Assembly (NCBI RefSeq): GCF_030063335.1 | Contig: NZ_JASISW010000020.1 | Span: forward strand, 48,609-112,608 | Length of the DNA: 64,000 bases | Direction: 5' to 3' | DNA from: Rhodococcus sp. G-MC3 | GTDB taxonomy: Bacteria; Actinomycetota; Actinomycetes; Mycobacteriales; Mycobacteriaceae | Shown here: positions 17,828 through 27,037 of the stretch, piece after piece | Position numbering within the stretch: position 1 is the stretch's first letter | How the letters are laid out: the number at the start of each line of letters is the position of its first letter | Notes under the pieces: generated by a model | The model's input: the letters and a program-made list of their open reading frames with translations, nothing else | Told to the model about the DNA's origin: nothing | Database searches by the model: none | Program-made: the position numbers and the translations under genes

Positions 17828-18819
17828 GCGATCTTGACGGTGTGGGGCGACTGTTCAGCCAAGTCGTTGTGCACCATCATCTTGATGAGTTCTTCGAACC
17901 CGACCTTTGGTTTCCAGCCGAGCTGGGCGCTGGCTTTGGCCGAGTCCCCGACGAGCAGGTCGACCTCGGCGGGCCGGAAGAAGCGAGGGTCGATGCGCAC
18001 GTACTGTTCCCAGTCGGTGATATCGACTGCCGCGAACGCGTGATCGAGCAGCTCACGAATGGAATGGGTCTCGCCGGTGGAGATGACGTAATCGTCGGCG
18101 ACGTCCTGCTGCAGCATCAGGTACATCGCTTCGACATAGTCGCCCGCGAAGCCCCAGTCACGCTTGGCTTCGAGATTGCCGAGTGCAATCTCGGTCTGCA
18201 GGCCCAGCGCAATTCTTGCGACCGACTGGGTCACCTTCCGGGTGACGAATTCAACGCCGCGCCGCGGGGATTCATGGTTGAACAGGATCCCGGAGCTGGC
18301 ATGCATGCCGTAGGACTCGCGGTAGTTGATGGTCATGTAGTGCCCGTAGACCTTGGCGACGCCGTACGGCGAGCGGGGCCACAGTAGGGTCTCTTCGCGC
18401 TGCGGGACCTGCTGGACCTTGCCGAACATCTCGGAGCTCGATGCCTGGTAGAAGCGGACCTGCTTGCCTGCGACGTCCTGGTAGAGGCGAGTCGACTCGA
18501 GCATGTTCAGTACTCCGCCACCAGTGACGTCGGTGGTCAGGCGCGCGTTCTCCCAGGAGTACGCGACGAACGAGACGGCGCCGAGGTTGTATACCTCGTC
18601 GGGATCGGAGACGGCGAATGCTCGCATCAGGCTGGAGAGGTCGAGTAGGTCGCCTTTGAGAACTTCCACCTGCGGAAGAACCCGGTCCAGCATCGCGGCC
18701 TTCGGATTGTTCTGTCCACGAAGCAATCTGAACACTTTGTATCCCTTGCTCAGCAGTAACTCCGCAAGGTAGAGGCCGTCTTGGCCGGTGATTCCGGTGA
18801 TCAATGCCCTCTTCGTCAT
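17824..18819 (-). CDS. gmd: GDP-mannose 4,6-dehydratase
   Basis: A 331-residue enzyme converting GDP-D-mannose to GDP-4-keto-6-deoxy-D-mannose with internal NADP(H) cycling. It has the glycine loop ITGITGQDGLYLAELLL, the catalytic Ser/Glu in ASSSEMFG, the YGVAK Tyr-Lys pair, NHESPRRGVEFVTRKVT, AKRDWGFAGDYVEAMYLML and RIDPRFFRPAEVDLLVGD. All active-site elements are intact. ATGA overlaps on both sides place it inside the leftward operon. The product is precursor for D-rhamnose, L-fucose or related deoxysugars. Confidence 0.93.
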   Translation of the reverse strand: MTKRALITGITGQDGLYLAELLLSKGYKVFRLLRGQNNPKAAMLDRVLPQVEVLKGDLLDLSSLMRAFAVSDPDEVYNLGAVSFVAYSWENARLTTDVTGGGVLNMLESTRLYQDVAGKQVRFYQASSSEMFGKVQQVPQREETLLWPRSPYGVAKVYGHYMTINYRESYGMHASSGILFNHESPRRGVEFVTRKVTQSVARIALGLQTEIALGNLEAKRDWGFAGDYVEAMYLMLQQDVADDYVISTGETHSIRELLDHAFAAVDITDWEQYVRIDPRFFRPAEVDLLVGDSAKASAQLGWKPKVGFEELIKMMVHNDLAEQSPHTVKIA

Positions 18820-19958
18820 CGGATGCGCGTCCTCTCGGTTGAATGTTCGTGTATTTCCGTGACTGCCGCAACCAGTTCTGCTGCGAAGCGTTCCTCACTG
18901 AACTGCTCCACGTGAGCCGCAATCTTCAATGGCTCCCAGATGGTTTGTTCCAAGACGTCCACTGCTTCCCGGATCGCCTCGGGGACAGGCTCATCGAAGT
19001 AGACTCCCGACACCCCTTCTTCGACCGTGTCGAGGAAACCACCCCATCTCAGAACTGCGCTCGGCTTGCCGTGATAGCCGGCCTCGATGGGGGTGAGTCC
19101 GTAGTCTTCATAGCTCGCGGCGACAACCGCGTTACATCGTGTGTAGAGCCAGGTCATCTGACCGGCCGAGAGGTCGCTGAGCATGGTGACGTTGTCCGAC
19201 TTGAGCTTTCGTAGGCGGTCGGCTTCGGGCCCACGGCCGACGACGACGAGCTTGCGGTCCGTGTCCGCAAACGCGGCCATGACCTTGTCGACATTCTTGT
19301 AGGGAAGCAGCCGTGAGATGCACAGGTAGAAGCTGTCCTCGCCCAACCACGCTTCGGCTTCGGGGATCGTTTCCTCTTCCGCCGCATCCACGGTGAACGG
19401 TGCGGGCAGCACCGTCGAGCTGAATCCGTAGGCCGCGGTGATGCGTTTCTGTACGACGGTGGAGATTGCGAGGTAGCGGTCCGCCGACGCCGCTGCATCT
19501 CGGTCCCACCGTCTGAGCGGAGTTGTGAGCACTCTCAACATGATTCGCTTGGCTGCGCTGCTGGACTCGCCGAGGTACATCTCGGCCTCGTACAGCCACC
19601 GAGCAGGCGAGTAGCAGTACACGAGCTTGCTGCCCGACGTGCGGAAGCCGTGCGCCCAGCCACTGCTGCTGGTAAGCACCACATCGGCGTCGATGGTGAT
19701 CGATCTGGACGCGAAGGGAAGCAAGGGCAGCGCCGCACGGTGGTTCTTGCGCAGGAACCCGATTCGGTTCAGCCGGGATGGTCGGATGTCCAGCTCGGCG
19801 AACTCGGGGAACGTGGTGGACGGTTCGAAGAGTGTGGTGTGGATGGGGCTTCCCGGGAATGCGCGTGCCATGGCCAGTACGACCTTCTCAGCTCCGCCAC
19901 GTTGCGTCAGGTAGTCGTGTGCGATCGCAACGCGTATCGGTGGGGGCTCGGTCGTCAT
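18816..19958 (-). CDS. Glycosyltransferase, GT4 (WbaZ-like mannosyltransferase type)
   Basis: A 380-residue GT-B enzyme. The N-terminus VAIAHDYLTQRGGAEKVVLAMARAFP is typical of GT4 mannosyl- or rhamnosyltransferases near gmd genes. YCYSPARWLYEAEMYL, FYLCISRLLPYKNVDKVMAAF, VVVGRGPEADRLR and ASYEDYGLTPIEAGYHGKPSAVLRWGG follow in family order. The ATG at 19958 is chosen by similarity; upstream codons are unlike the family. It is the first gene of the leftward cluster and coupled to gmd. Confidence 0.87.
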   Translation of the reverse strand: MTTEPPPIRVAIAHDYLTQRGGAEKVVLAMARAFPGSPIHTTLFEPSTTFPEFAELDIRPSRLNRIGFLRKNHRAALPLLPFASRSITIDADVVLTSSSGWAHGFRTSGSKLVYCYSPARWLYEAEMYLGESSSAAKRIMLRVLTTPLRRWDRDAAASADRYLAISTVVQKRITAAYGFSSTVLPAPFTVDAAEEETIPEAEAWLGEDSFYLCISRLLPYKNVDKVMAAFADTDRKLVVVGRGPEADRLRKLKSDNVTMLSDLSAGQMTWLYTRCNAVVAASYEDYGLTPIEAGYHGKPSAVLRWGGFLDTVEEGVSGVYFDEPVPEAIREAVDVLEQTIWEPLKIAAHVEQFSEERFAAELVAAVTEIHEHSTERTRIR

Positions 19959-20534
19959 TGGCGTGACCGGTCCGGGTACCCGGAGCGAGTCGTATGGTCT
20001 TGTGTGGTGGTCCAACTGAAAGTCTTCATCGCCAACCCGTCGTGTCGAACTGAGCACATTCCGCGGTAGAGCCCCCAGACGAATACGAATATGTCTGTAA
20101 GGCAGGACAGTTCGGACTCTTGCCGGCCTCCGTTGGCGTGGCGAAAGGTCACATCGGTCATCCCCGACTGGGATGCAAACATCAGACACGGCCCGTGAAC
20201 TGTGTCATTCGTTCGGTGTATATAAGTATCTGTTAAACAGGCTGAATGGCACTACTAAGTGAGACGGTTCACAGTGTTTTCCTGCTCGGGTCAGTGTTGA
20301 TACTTGTCATTCTTTCAGAATTAACACTGGCGAAATAAATGTTTGGATAGGACATCGAAATCGTGTCTCATGTGCATGATCGGATAAATACCGACCGTCG
20401 TATTGCGTGTTTTTCGGCAACCGTTGAATGAATTCTTCGACGGTCACGTACGACAATCCGGCATGAATGGACCACCGCGACGGTTGAACGGTTACCAGTG
20501 GCCATTCATGCCTGCGCCAGGGCCGAGCGGAAAA
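19959..20534. other. AT-rich 576-bp intergenic region, probable promoter of the leftward operon
   Basis: No gene is supported. The part at 20205-20440 is clearly AT-richer than the surroundings and is the best place for the promoter of the glycosyltransferase/gmd operon. It contains an inverted repeat with arms CAGTGTT (from 20292) and AACACTG (ending near 20330) and several TATAAT-like hexamers on both strands. AT-rich DNA of this kind is a typical Lsr2 target, and Lsr2 is encoded at 46846. Confidence 0.5.
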
Positions 20535-22052
20535 TTACCTGGTCACCGCTGCACCCACGCCGGGAGTCCACGTGATCGATCCGTACTGGAAGGTGACGCG
20601 CACACCACCTCCCGCGATGGGGGTTTCGTCGGAAGTCGCAGGCCCGAGCGTCGGGTCCCAGGCAGCGACGATGCCGCCGCCGATGAGCCTCGTACCGCCG
20701 ATGCTGGTGGAGAACACTCGCAGGCCGTAGGGGCTGTCGAAGTCCTGCCAGGTGCCGTCGAAGCCGGTGGTCGGCAAGAAATTGGTGAACCTGACTGCCT
20801 CGGCGACGGCGCGCGGTGCGGCGATGAACCCGGCGGGCATTTCATAGACGACGGCGTAGTCACGGATCTGTGCCCAGGTATTGCGGATGGGGAAGACGGG
20901 GCTCAGTGCGGCTCCCAGCGAACTGGGTACGGCCTGGAAGCGGTTGTACTCGGGGGACTTCGGGATGTTGTTGGAGAGCAACGACATCACTCCCCACAGT
21001 GCCGGTTTACCGCTCCAGTCGGTTCTGAGCAGGCCGAACGTCATCTCGGGATCGCTACTGCCGGTCTGCTGGTCGCGTAGCTGATAGAGGTAGATGGGCC
21101 CGGCGTAGGGCAGTTCCTGCCACTTGGTGATCAAGTGGGTGATCATGTCGCTCTGGACGTCTTCGGACACGTAGGCGGTGGGGACGCCGTACTCGGTTGC
21201 CCAGATCTTCTTGGCGCCATCACCGTTGGCCGCCATCGCCGCATGCAGGTCCATCATCTGCCGGGCGGGTGAGTGGTCGACGTAGACGCCCTCGGCGAAC
21301 TTCAGCGAGTACTGATACGGGTGATAGGACAGTGCATCGAAATAACCTGCGGCCCCCGCAGCGTACATCTGGTTCGCGAACGTGACCGGGTTCTGCATTC
21401 CTGCAGCATCTTCGACTGCGCCGAGCACTCCGCCGACGACGATGGCCGAGGAATTGGCCGCTTTGATCGCCGGATAGGCGGCCTTCAGGAGCTGGGTGTA
21501 GCCGGCGGCGTCGGGAGCCGGTCCGTAGAACTTGGCCCCGTTCGGTTCGTTCCAGATTTCGAATGCCGAGACCTTTCCGGCGTACCGGGCCGCGGCTTTC
21601 CCGGCGAACTGACCGAAAAGCGCTGGTGAGGCGGGACGTGTGTTGATGGGCTGCCCGACGGGCGACGTCGCCCACGACGGTGTGTAGGCGATGATTCCCA
21701 GTATCGAGATTCCCCGTGCGCTGACGGCGTTCACGACGCGGTCGACGGCACTCCAGTCCAGCTGATTCTGGGCGTATTCGACGTTCGACCACGGAATCGA
21801 CAGTCGGAAGGACTTGATTCCTGCGGCGGACAGCATCGACAGCGTGGTGTTGAGGTCGGCGTCGCTCGCCCACAGCAGCGCTCCGTTGTCGGAGATGCCG
21901 ACGGCGGTCGCTGTTGTCTGAGCATTCGCCGTCGGCGGAGCCGTCGCGGTGTCCGGCGACGAGAGCAACGGCGCGGCGCCCCAGACGAGACCGGCGGCCA
22001 GAATTACGACAGCTGACGCCGCAACTATCGATCGAATTCGAGACCTGTTCAT
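20535..22052 (-). CDS. Secreted GH39-like glycosidase with LGFP-type wall-binding tail
   Basis: About 505 residues. A signal anchor or peptide (IRSIVAASAVVILAAGLVWGAAPLL) is followed by a TIM-barrel with acid/base Glu in FEIWNEPNGAKFYG and nucleophile Glu in KIWATEYGVP. The last ~140 residues hold LGFP-like repeats (NRFQAVPSSLGAAL, VTFQYGSITWTPGVGAAV), which in corynebacteriales tether proteins to the wall. The ATG at 22052 has GGAGAG ten bases upstream; a GTG at 22070 is the alternative. It is a wall-held enzyme likely acting on the polymer made here. Confidence 0.8.
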   Translation of the reverse strand: MNRSRIRSIVAASAVVILAAGLVWGAAPLLSSPDTATAPPTANAQTTATAVGISDNGALLWASDADLNTTLSMLSAAGIKSFRLSIPWSNVEYAQNQLDWSAVDRVVNAVSARGISILGIIAYTPSWATSPVGQPINTRPASPALFGQFAGKAAARYAGKVSAFEIWNEPNGAKFYGPAPDAAGYTQLLKAAYPAIKAANSSAIVVGGVLGAVEDAAGMQNPVTFANQMYAAGAAGYFDALSYHPYQYSLKFAEGVYVDHSPARQMMDLHAAMAANGDGAKKIWATEYGVPTAYVSEDVQSDMITHLITKWQELPYAGPIYLYQLRDQQTGSSDPEMTFGLLRTDWSGKPALWGVMSLLSNNIPKSPEYNRFQAVPSSLGAALSPVFPIRNTWAQIRDYAVVYEMPAGFIAAPRAVAEAVRFTNFLPTTGFDGTWQDFDSPYGLRVFSTSIGGTRLIGGGIVAAWDPTLGPATSDETPIAGGGVRVTFQYGSITWTPGVGAAVTR

Positions 22053-22178
22053 GAGCGCAAATCTCTCCACGAGGGGCTCGTACGAGTAGGTACGCGGCCG
22101 GATTCACAGAATCATTGCACTATGAACAAGATTTTGTGCAAATCGAAACGATCTTTGTCGACGGTACGAAACTGCAGG

Positions 22179-23600
22179 TCAAGCACTAATTATCGTTTCC
22201 GGTCGTGTCGACGAGATTCTAGGTTTTTTGCGGTCGTCAGGCCGGTTATCGGAGGCTTTTTCCCACGCGAGGACAAGAAAAACGATCAGTACGGAAAAGG
22301 CCATTGTGGTTGCCGGAATGGTGACCACCGGAAAATCCAGTTGCAACGCGACGAGGGTGAATCCGATGAATCCACCTCCGACGAATCCGTGTTCCCAATT
22401 ACGGGAGCGAAGGCAGCGATATCCGAGAATCGCGCCCACGACGATGATGGCCACGAATGCCAACCCGGCGAGAATTCCACCTCGATAGACCGTCAGCAGG
22501 GGCGCATTGGCGACGTAGTTGACATCGAAGGCGGTACCGGGGTCCTTGAATTCCGCTCGTCCCCAGCCGAGCCCGAACAGCCAATGTCCGGCCATGTGAC
22601 CAGGGAAATCGACGAGTGCGTCGCCTCGCGCCGAGGACCCGGCGTCGCCGCTGCCGAAGGATGAGAACACTCGATTTCGTACAGCAGGTACTGCGAGGGC
22701 GCCGACGAATGCGAGACCGAATCCGCCGATGATGGCGGCACGTTCCCTGGTCTTCAGGTTCTGGAACAGAAGCATCAGCAACACACCGAACACGACGGAG
22801 AACAGCGCAGCACGCGAGAGTGTCAGCACAATCGAACCGAAGAGCAGGAGCGCCAACGCAACCCGCATCCTTCCACGAATGAGCAGCACGCACAGCATGA
22901 GCGCAACGAACAGACCAATACCTGCGGCGTTGGGATCGATATAGGTCCCGGCCAGGCGAACTGTGGCGGCGCCGTCGGTGTAGACGAAGCGCGTGCTCTC
23001 CGCTTCGGTGCCATATCCGAACGGTGACAGGTAGCGAACGAGCTTGCCTGCCGGGTCGGCAACGAAGATGACGACCGCGAATGCGGCGGCCGCCGACGCC
23101 GAATACACGTAGATCCGTCCGAAAAGCTCGAGTTCGCTGCGCGGCAGTCTCAGTAGTGACACAACTACAAGCGTCGAAACGAGCCACTTGCCGAATTCTG
23201 CGTAATCCACTGTCGCGCTGCCCGTTGCGAACACCGACAGTGCCGAAGCGATCACCAGGACGATGACAGCCATCTCCCCGTGTGTGATGCGACTCACAGC
23301 TGTGCGGTGAATCACCGAGGCCAAAATGACCGCACCGCCCAAGGTGAACACCAGCGGAGCATGAACCCCCGGAATGTAACCGAACGGCAATGCGCCCAAT
23401 GAAAATGCAAGAGCACGAGTGAAATACAATGGATGGCGCAGGCCGATGTGGGCTCCCACTGTCAGTCCGACGAGCGCGATGCCGCCCAATTTCCCGGGTG
23501 TTCCACCGAGAATCATCAGAAATGTAACGATGATCGGAACGACGACGATCACCGCCGCGTCGACTCGTTTCGAGATGCTCATGGGCACTGATGTTGTCAC
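22179..23600 (-). CDS. Wzy-like O-antigen ligase/polymerase family membrane protein
   Basis: About 473 residues with 11-12 transmembrane helices. The long outer loop contains FPGHMAGHWLFGLGWGRAEF, the characteristic O-antigen ligase/Wzy segment, and GTYIDPNAAGIGLFVALMLCVLLIRGR is a typical central region. It would polymerise lipid-linked repeat units on the outer face. The start is uncertain: GTG at 23600, ATG at 23582 or TTG at 23618. It is divergent from the BY-kinase gene across about 90 bp. Confidence 0.85.
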   Translation of the reverse strand: MTTSVPMSISKRVDAAVIVVVPIIVTFLMILGGTPGKLGGIALVGLTVGAHIGLRHPLYFTRALAFSLGALPFGYIPGVHAPLVFTLGGAVILASVIHRTAVSRITHGEMAVIVLVIASALSVFATGSATVDYAEFGKWLVSTLVVVSLLRLPRSELELFGRIYVYSASAAAAFAVVIFVADPAGKLVRYLSPFGYGTEAESTRFVYTDGAATVRLAGTYIDPNAAGIGLFVALMLCVLLIRGRMRVALALLLFGSIVLTLSRAALFSVVFGVLLMLLFQNLKTRERAAIIGGFGLAFVGALAVPAVRNRVFSSFGSGDAGSSARGDALVDFPGHMAGHWLFGLGWGRAEFKDPGTAFDVNYVANAPLLTVYRGGILAGLAFVAIIVVGAILGYRCLRSRNWEHGFVGGGFIGFTLVALQLDFPVVTIPATTMAFSVLIVFLVLAWEKASDNRPDDRKKPRISSTRPETIISA

Positions 23601-23691
23601 GCTTTCACGCCCGTGCAACTGCTACGTGATGCTGAATTGTTGTCGGCACCTTATTCTTTCTGGCAGACCGGAATTTGCGATAGGAGCATTC

Positions 23692-25083
23692 GTGGAGATT
23701 CGAGAGTACGGACGGATTCTCCGTGCCGGATGGTGGATCGTCGCGGTGGTGACGGTACTCGGAATCGTCGGAGGGTTGGCGTACTCCGTTTTCTCGACGC
23801 CTCAATATCAAGCGTGCGCGCGCTTGTTCGTCACCACCGAGGGAGGCAGCTCCGTCGGTGAGGCGTACCAGAACAACTTGTTCTCGCAGGAGCGCGTCTC
23901 GTCGTATGCGGGATTGGCAACCAGTACTCAGGTCGCGCAGCGCGCGGTCGATCAGCTCCAGCTCTCGTTGTCGGCGAACGAGTTGCGCGAGCGGATGACT
24001 GCTACGCCGATCGAGAAGACCGTCCTTCTCGATCTGTGTGGCACCGACGCCGATCCCGCGGTTGCGCAGGTTCTGACCAACGCGGTAGCCGGTCAGCTGA
24101 CGCAGCTCGTTCAGGAACTCGAGACCTCGCAGCGCGGCGGTAGCCCCGCGGCGGGCGCCACGATCATCGACCAGGCGGACGTGCCGTCGAACCCACTCGG
24201 CGCAGGTCTTGTCACCCTGCTCGGTCTCGGCGTGGTCGTCGGGCTGATTCTCGGCGTACTCCTGGCTCTCCTACGCGGACTGCTCGATCGCTCGGTTCGA
24301 GACCGCGCGCGCGCCGAGGACATCTCGGGCAACGCGGTACTCGGCGGTCTCCCCTTCGACAACGAACGCTCGAAGACTGCGGTTGCGTCGTTCTCCAAGA
24401 TGGGTGAGCCGCTTCGCACTCTTCGCACCAACATTCGATTCCTCGGCGGTGGATCGCCGGTGCGCGTCATCACGGTGACGAGTCCGCATGCCGGCGAAGG
24501 TCGAACCTCGACGGCGATCGATCTCGCGGCGGTCCTGGCCGAAGCCGGTCACAAAGTTTTGCTCGTCGACGGTGACATCAGAACGGCGGCTCTCGCCGAT
24601 CGGCTCGGAATCTCGCAGAACCGTGGATTGAGTACAGTGCTGTCCGGCGAGAACAAGGCTGCGGACGTAATCCAGCGCGACGTGGTCCCAGGGGTCAACG
24701 TGCTCCCGGCGGGTCCCGTGCCACCGAATCCAAGTGAACTGCTGGGATCGGATCGCGCTCAGCTTCTCCTCGAAACGCTGCGCGGCGAGTACCGCTACGT
24801 CGTGATCGACACGCCTCCGTTGCTCGATGTGTCCGACGGAGCCGTGCTCAGTGCCCTGTCGGACGGCAGTCTCGTGCTCGCCCGTGTCAACCGCACCACC
24901 CGCGAGCAGCTTCGCAAGGCGGTGAAGGTGCTCGGCGGCGTCGGCGCCTCGGTTCTCGGTGTTGTCACCACGTTCGAACCGCATCGTCGTCGACGCAATC
25001 CGAACGGTCCTGCCGCAGTGAGTGAGCCGAAGATCGCGGTGGAGGGCCGCGAGTCGTCCGCGTCCGGCGTCGGCCGAGGCTGA
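23692..25083 (+). CDS. Wzz / BY-kinase-type chain-length regulator with altered Walker A
   Basis: 463 residues. Residues 1-195 form a Wzz domain: EYGRILRAGWWIVAVVTVLGIVGGLAYS is TM1, with TM2 near 170-196. Residues ~235-440 are a BY-kinase domain: Walker A region SPHAGEGRTSTAIDLA, Walker A' KVLLVDGDIRTAAL, Walker B RYVVIDTPPLLDVSDG. The normally invariant Walker A lysine is Arg271, and the C-terminal tail lacks the usual tyrosine cluster. It may therefore be a structural rather than active kinase. GTG at 23692 has AGGAG five bases upstream. It heads the rightward operon. Confidence 0.85.
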   Translation: MEIREYGRILRAGWWIVAVVTVLGIVGGLAYSVFSTPQYQACARLFVTTEGGSSVGEAYQNNLFSQERVSSYAGLATSTQVAQRAVDQLQLSLSANELRERMTATPIEKTVLLDLCGTDADPAVAQVLTNAVAGQLTQLVQELETSQRGGSPAAGATIIDQADVPSNPLGAGLVTLLGLGVVVGLILGVLLALLRGLLDRSVRDRARAEDISGNAVLGGLPFDNERSKTAVASFSKMGEPLRTLRTNIRFLGGGSPVRVITVTSPHAGEGRTSTAIDLAAVLAEAGHKVLLVDGDIRTAALADRLGISQNRGLSTVLSGENKAADVIQRDVVPGVNVLPAGPVPPNPSELLGSDRAQLLLETLRGEYRYVVIDTPPLLDVSDGAVLSALSDGSLVLARVNRTTREQLRKAVKVLGGVGASVLGVVTTFEPHRRRRNPNGPAAVSEPKIAVEGRESSASGVGRG

Positions 25084-25088
25084 GGGCG

Positions 25089-26333
25089 ATGCGTCGTTCT
25101 TGGGCGGTGAGTATCGCCGCGTTCGTGGCGTCCGCGTCCCTACTCGTTTCCTGCGCACGCGATCCGGCGCTGGTCTTGTCGTCGGATGCGGCGACGACAC
25201 CGGTCACAGCGACCAAGGTCCCCGCGGCCCCGCCGCCGCCGTCGATCATCGGCGGGACCGCTCCCGGATCGCTGGTGTCGGTGCAACCCCTCGACGACAT
25301 TGCCGACGACATCGCCGAACTCGGTGCTACCGCTACGCGCGTTGTGTATCGGTCGACGTCGGGAACCGACGGTGAGCCGACGGATGTGTCAGGCACCGTA
25401 GTGATTCCCGGCGGCAGTGCACCGGAGGGTGGTTGGCCGGTCGTCTCGTTCGGGCATGGCACGACGGGCGTGTTGAACAATTGTGGTCCGTCCCAGTACG
25501 ACAACCTGCTCGGCAGTGCGCCGATCGTTGCAGCGCTTGTGCTCAATGGCTACGCCGTCACGATGACGGACTATCAGGGACTGGGGCTCGACGGTAGTTA
25601 CCACCCTTATCTCGACTCGAAAACGTTCGGCTACAACATGATCGATGCCGTCCGAGCCGCACGTAACTTCCTGCCCACGCTCAGTACCCGCTGGGCTGCG
25701 TACGGGGTATCGCTCGGCGGCATGGCGGCCTGGGCCGCCAGCGACCGCAATGCCGAATACGGCGGCGGGCTCGACCTTGTCGGGACTGCGGCAATCGTGC
25801 CGGTGTCCGACATGGCGGGTCTGGCAGATTCCGCCGCTGCCGGCACCTTGACTCGCGCGCAGTACCCGCTACTGATGTACGCATTGCACGGACTGGCGAT
25901 CACCCACCCGGAGATGAATCTCGACGACTATCGTTCGGGTCTCGCGCGGGATCGATGGGACGATTTCATGCAGTGCGTGCCCCCAGGCTCGGATGCCGTG
26001 CCGGAGTTGGTGGCAGCTCTGACGGCGACGGATCTTCGACCCGTCAGTCAAGAAGCCGCGGATCGGCTTCGTGGTTGGTTGTCGGATATGGCTCTGCCGA
26101 AACAGAAGTCCGACACGCCACTGTTGGTGATGTACGGGTCGGAGGACGATCTGATCCTGCAGGCGTGGACCGAGAAGGCATTGGCCAGTGCGTGCGACTC
26201 CGGTGACGAAGTGGAGTACGAACTGCACTACGGCGAGGGCCACGGTGATGTGGACAGCAGCCGTTCGGTGCCATGGGTCAAAGCTCGCTTCGCCGGTCAA
26301 CGTGTGGACAACACATGCGAGCAGCGTCGATGA
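25089..26333 (+). CDS. Secreted lipase-family lipoprotein 1
   Basis: A 414-residue exported lipoprotein (signal ending LLVSC, lipobox LVSC). The hydrolase shows VVSFGHGTTGVLNNCGPS, MTDYQGLGLDGSYHPYL, a nucleophile elbow AYGVSLGGMAAWAA, an acid strand LLVMYGSEDDLI and a late His in HYGEGHGDVD. It belongs to the secretory lipase group (LipA-like, Candida/actinobacterial type) that cleaves acyl esters. It lies 5 bp after the BY-kinase gene and overlaps the next start (ATGA), so an acyl-ester enzyme is made with the polysaccharide machinery. Confidence 0.85.
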   Translation: MRRSWAVSIAAFVASASLLVSCARDPALVLSSDAATTPVTATKVPAAPPPPSIIGGTAPGSLVSVQPLDDIADDIAELGATATRVVYRSTSGTDGEPTDVSGTVVIPGGSAPEGGWPVVSFGHGTTGVLNNCGPSQYDNLLGSAPIVAALVLNGYAVTMTDYQGLGLDGSYHPYLDSKTFGYNMIDAVRAARNFLPTLSTRWAAYGVSLGGMAAWAASDRNAEYGGGLDLVGTAAIVPVSDMAGLADSAAAGTLTRAQYPLLMYALHGLAITHPEMNLDDYRSGLARDRWDDFMQCVPPGSDAVPELVAALTATDLRPVSQEAADRLRGWLSDMALPKQKSDTPLLVMYGSEDDLILQAWTEKALASACDSGDEVEYELHYGEGHGDVDSSRSVPWVKARFAGQRVDNTCEQRR

Positions 26334-27037
26334 GGGACCCGTATGGGGTGGGACCGGTACCCACGCTTGCTGATTACGGGCGCATGCTGCGCGACGGGTG
26401 GGTGCTGATACTCGCAGCGACGATTCTGTCTCTCGGTGCGGCCTGGCTTGCGACGTCCCTTGTCGCCCCGACTTACAGTGCGTCCTCGCGAGTGTTTCTC
26501 ACTGCGCCTGGGCCGTCGTCTCCGCGGGCAGCCCTGGAGGGCAACCGCAGCTCGCTCGCGCGAGTGGAAAGCTTCGCGGGGCTTGCCGTCAGTGATCAGG
26601 TACTGCGGCGTGTGATTCTCGATGTCGGCCTCGATATTTCACCAGAGCAGTTGAAAACCGATCTTCTCGTGGTCCCCACGCCGGGTTCGGCATTGATCGA
26701 CATCACCGCCAACTACGGGGATGCGGCACAGGCACGGGACATTGCGAACTCCGCTGCGCTGAGTCTGATTCAACTCACCAGGGAAATAGATCTCGGCAAG
26801 GATGGACCGGTGTCGGAGGTGACGTTGGTCGATGCGGCGACACTGCCCGGTTCGTCTGTGCTGCCGGTGCTCTCGTCGAATCTCGTCCTCGGAGGGGGGA
26901 TGGGATTCACTGTTGCGGCGGTGTTGGTACTCGCCACTGGAATCCGCCGAGACTCGATTCTCTCGCGCGCTCAGGTCGAGGACATCGTGCGAGAGAGTCG
27001 CGAGAGCTTCGAAAACTCAGGGGGAGTGGCTCGATGA
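26330..27037 (+). CDS. Wzz-type chain-length protein without kinase domain
   Basis: A 235-residue protein with two membrane helices (WVLILAATILSLGAAWLATSLV at about residues 24-45 and VLGGGMGFTVAAVLVLATGI near 195-215) around an outer domain rich in short helices. It matches the Wzz half of the protein at 23692 but stops soon after TM2, with no Walker motifs. ATG 26330 and stop 27037 overlap the neighbouring lipase genes on both sides (ATGA). Two Wzz proteins in one operon suggest a mixed or modular chain-length complex. Confidence 0.8.
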   Translation: MRDPYGVGPVPTLADYGRMLRDGWVLILAATILSLGAAWLATSLVAPTYSASSRVFLTAPGPSSPRAALEGNRSSLARVESFAGLAVSDQVLRRVILDVGLDISPEQLKTDLLVVPTPGSALIDITANYGDAAQARDIANSAALSLIQLTREIDLGKDGPVSEVTLVDAATLPGSSVLPVLSSNLVLGGGMGFTVAAVLVLATGIRRDSILSRAQVEDIVRESRESFENSGGVAR

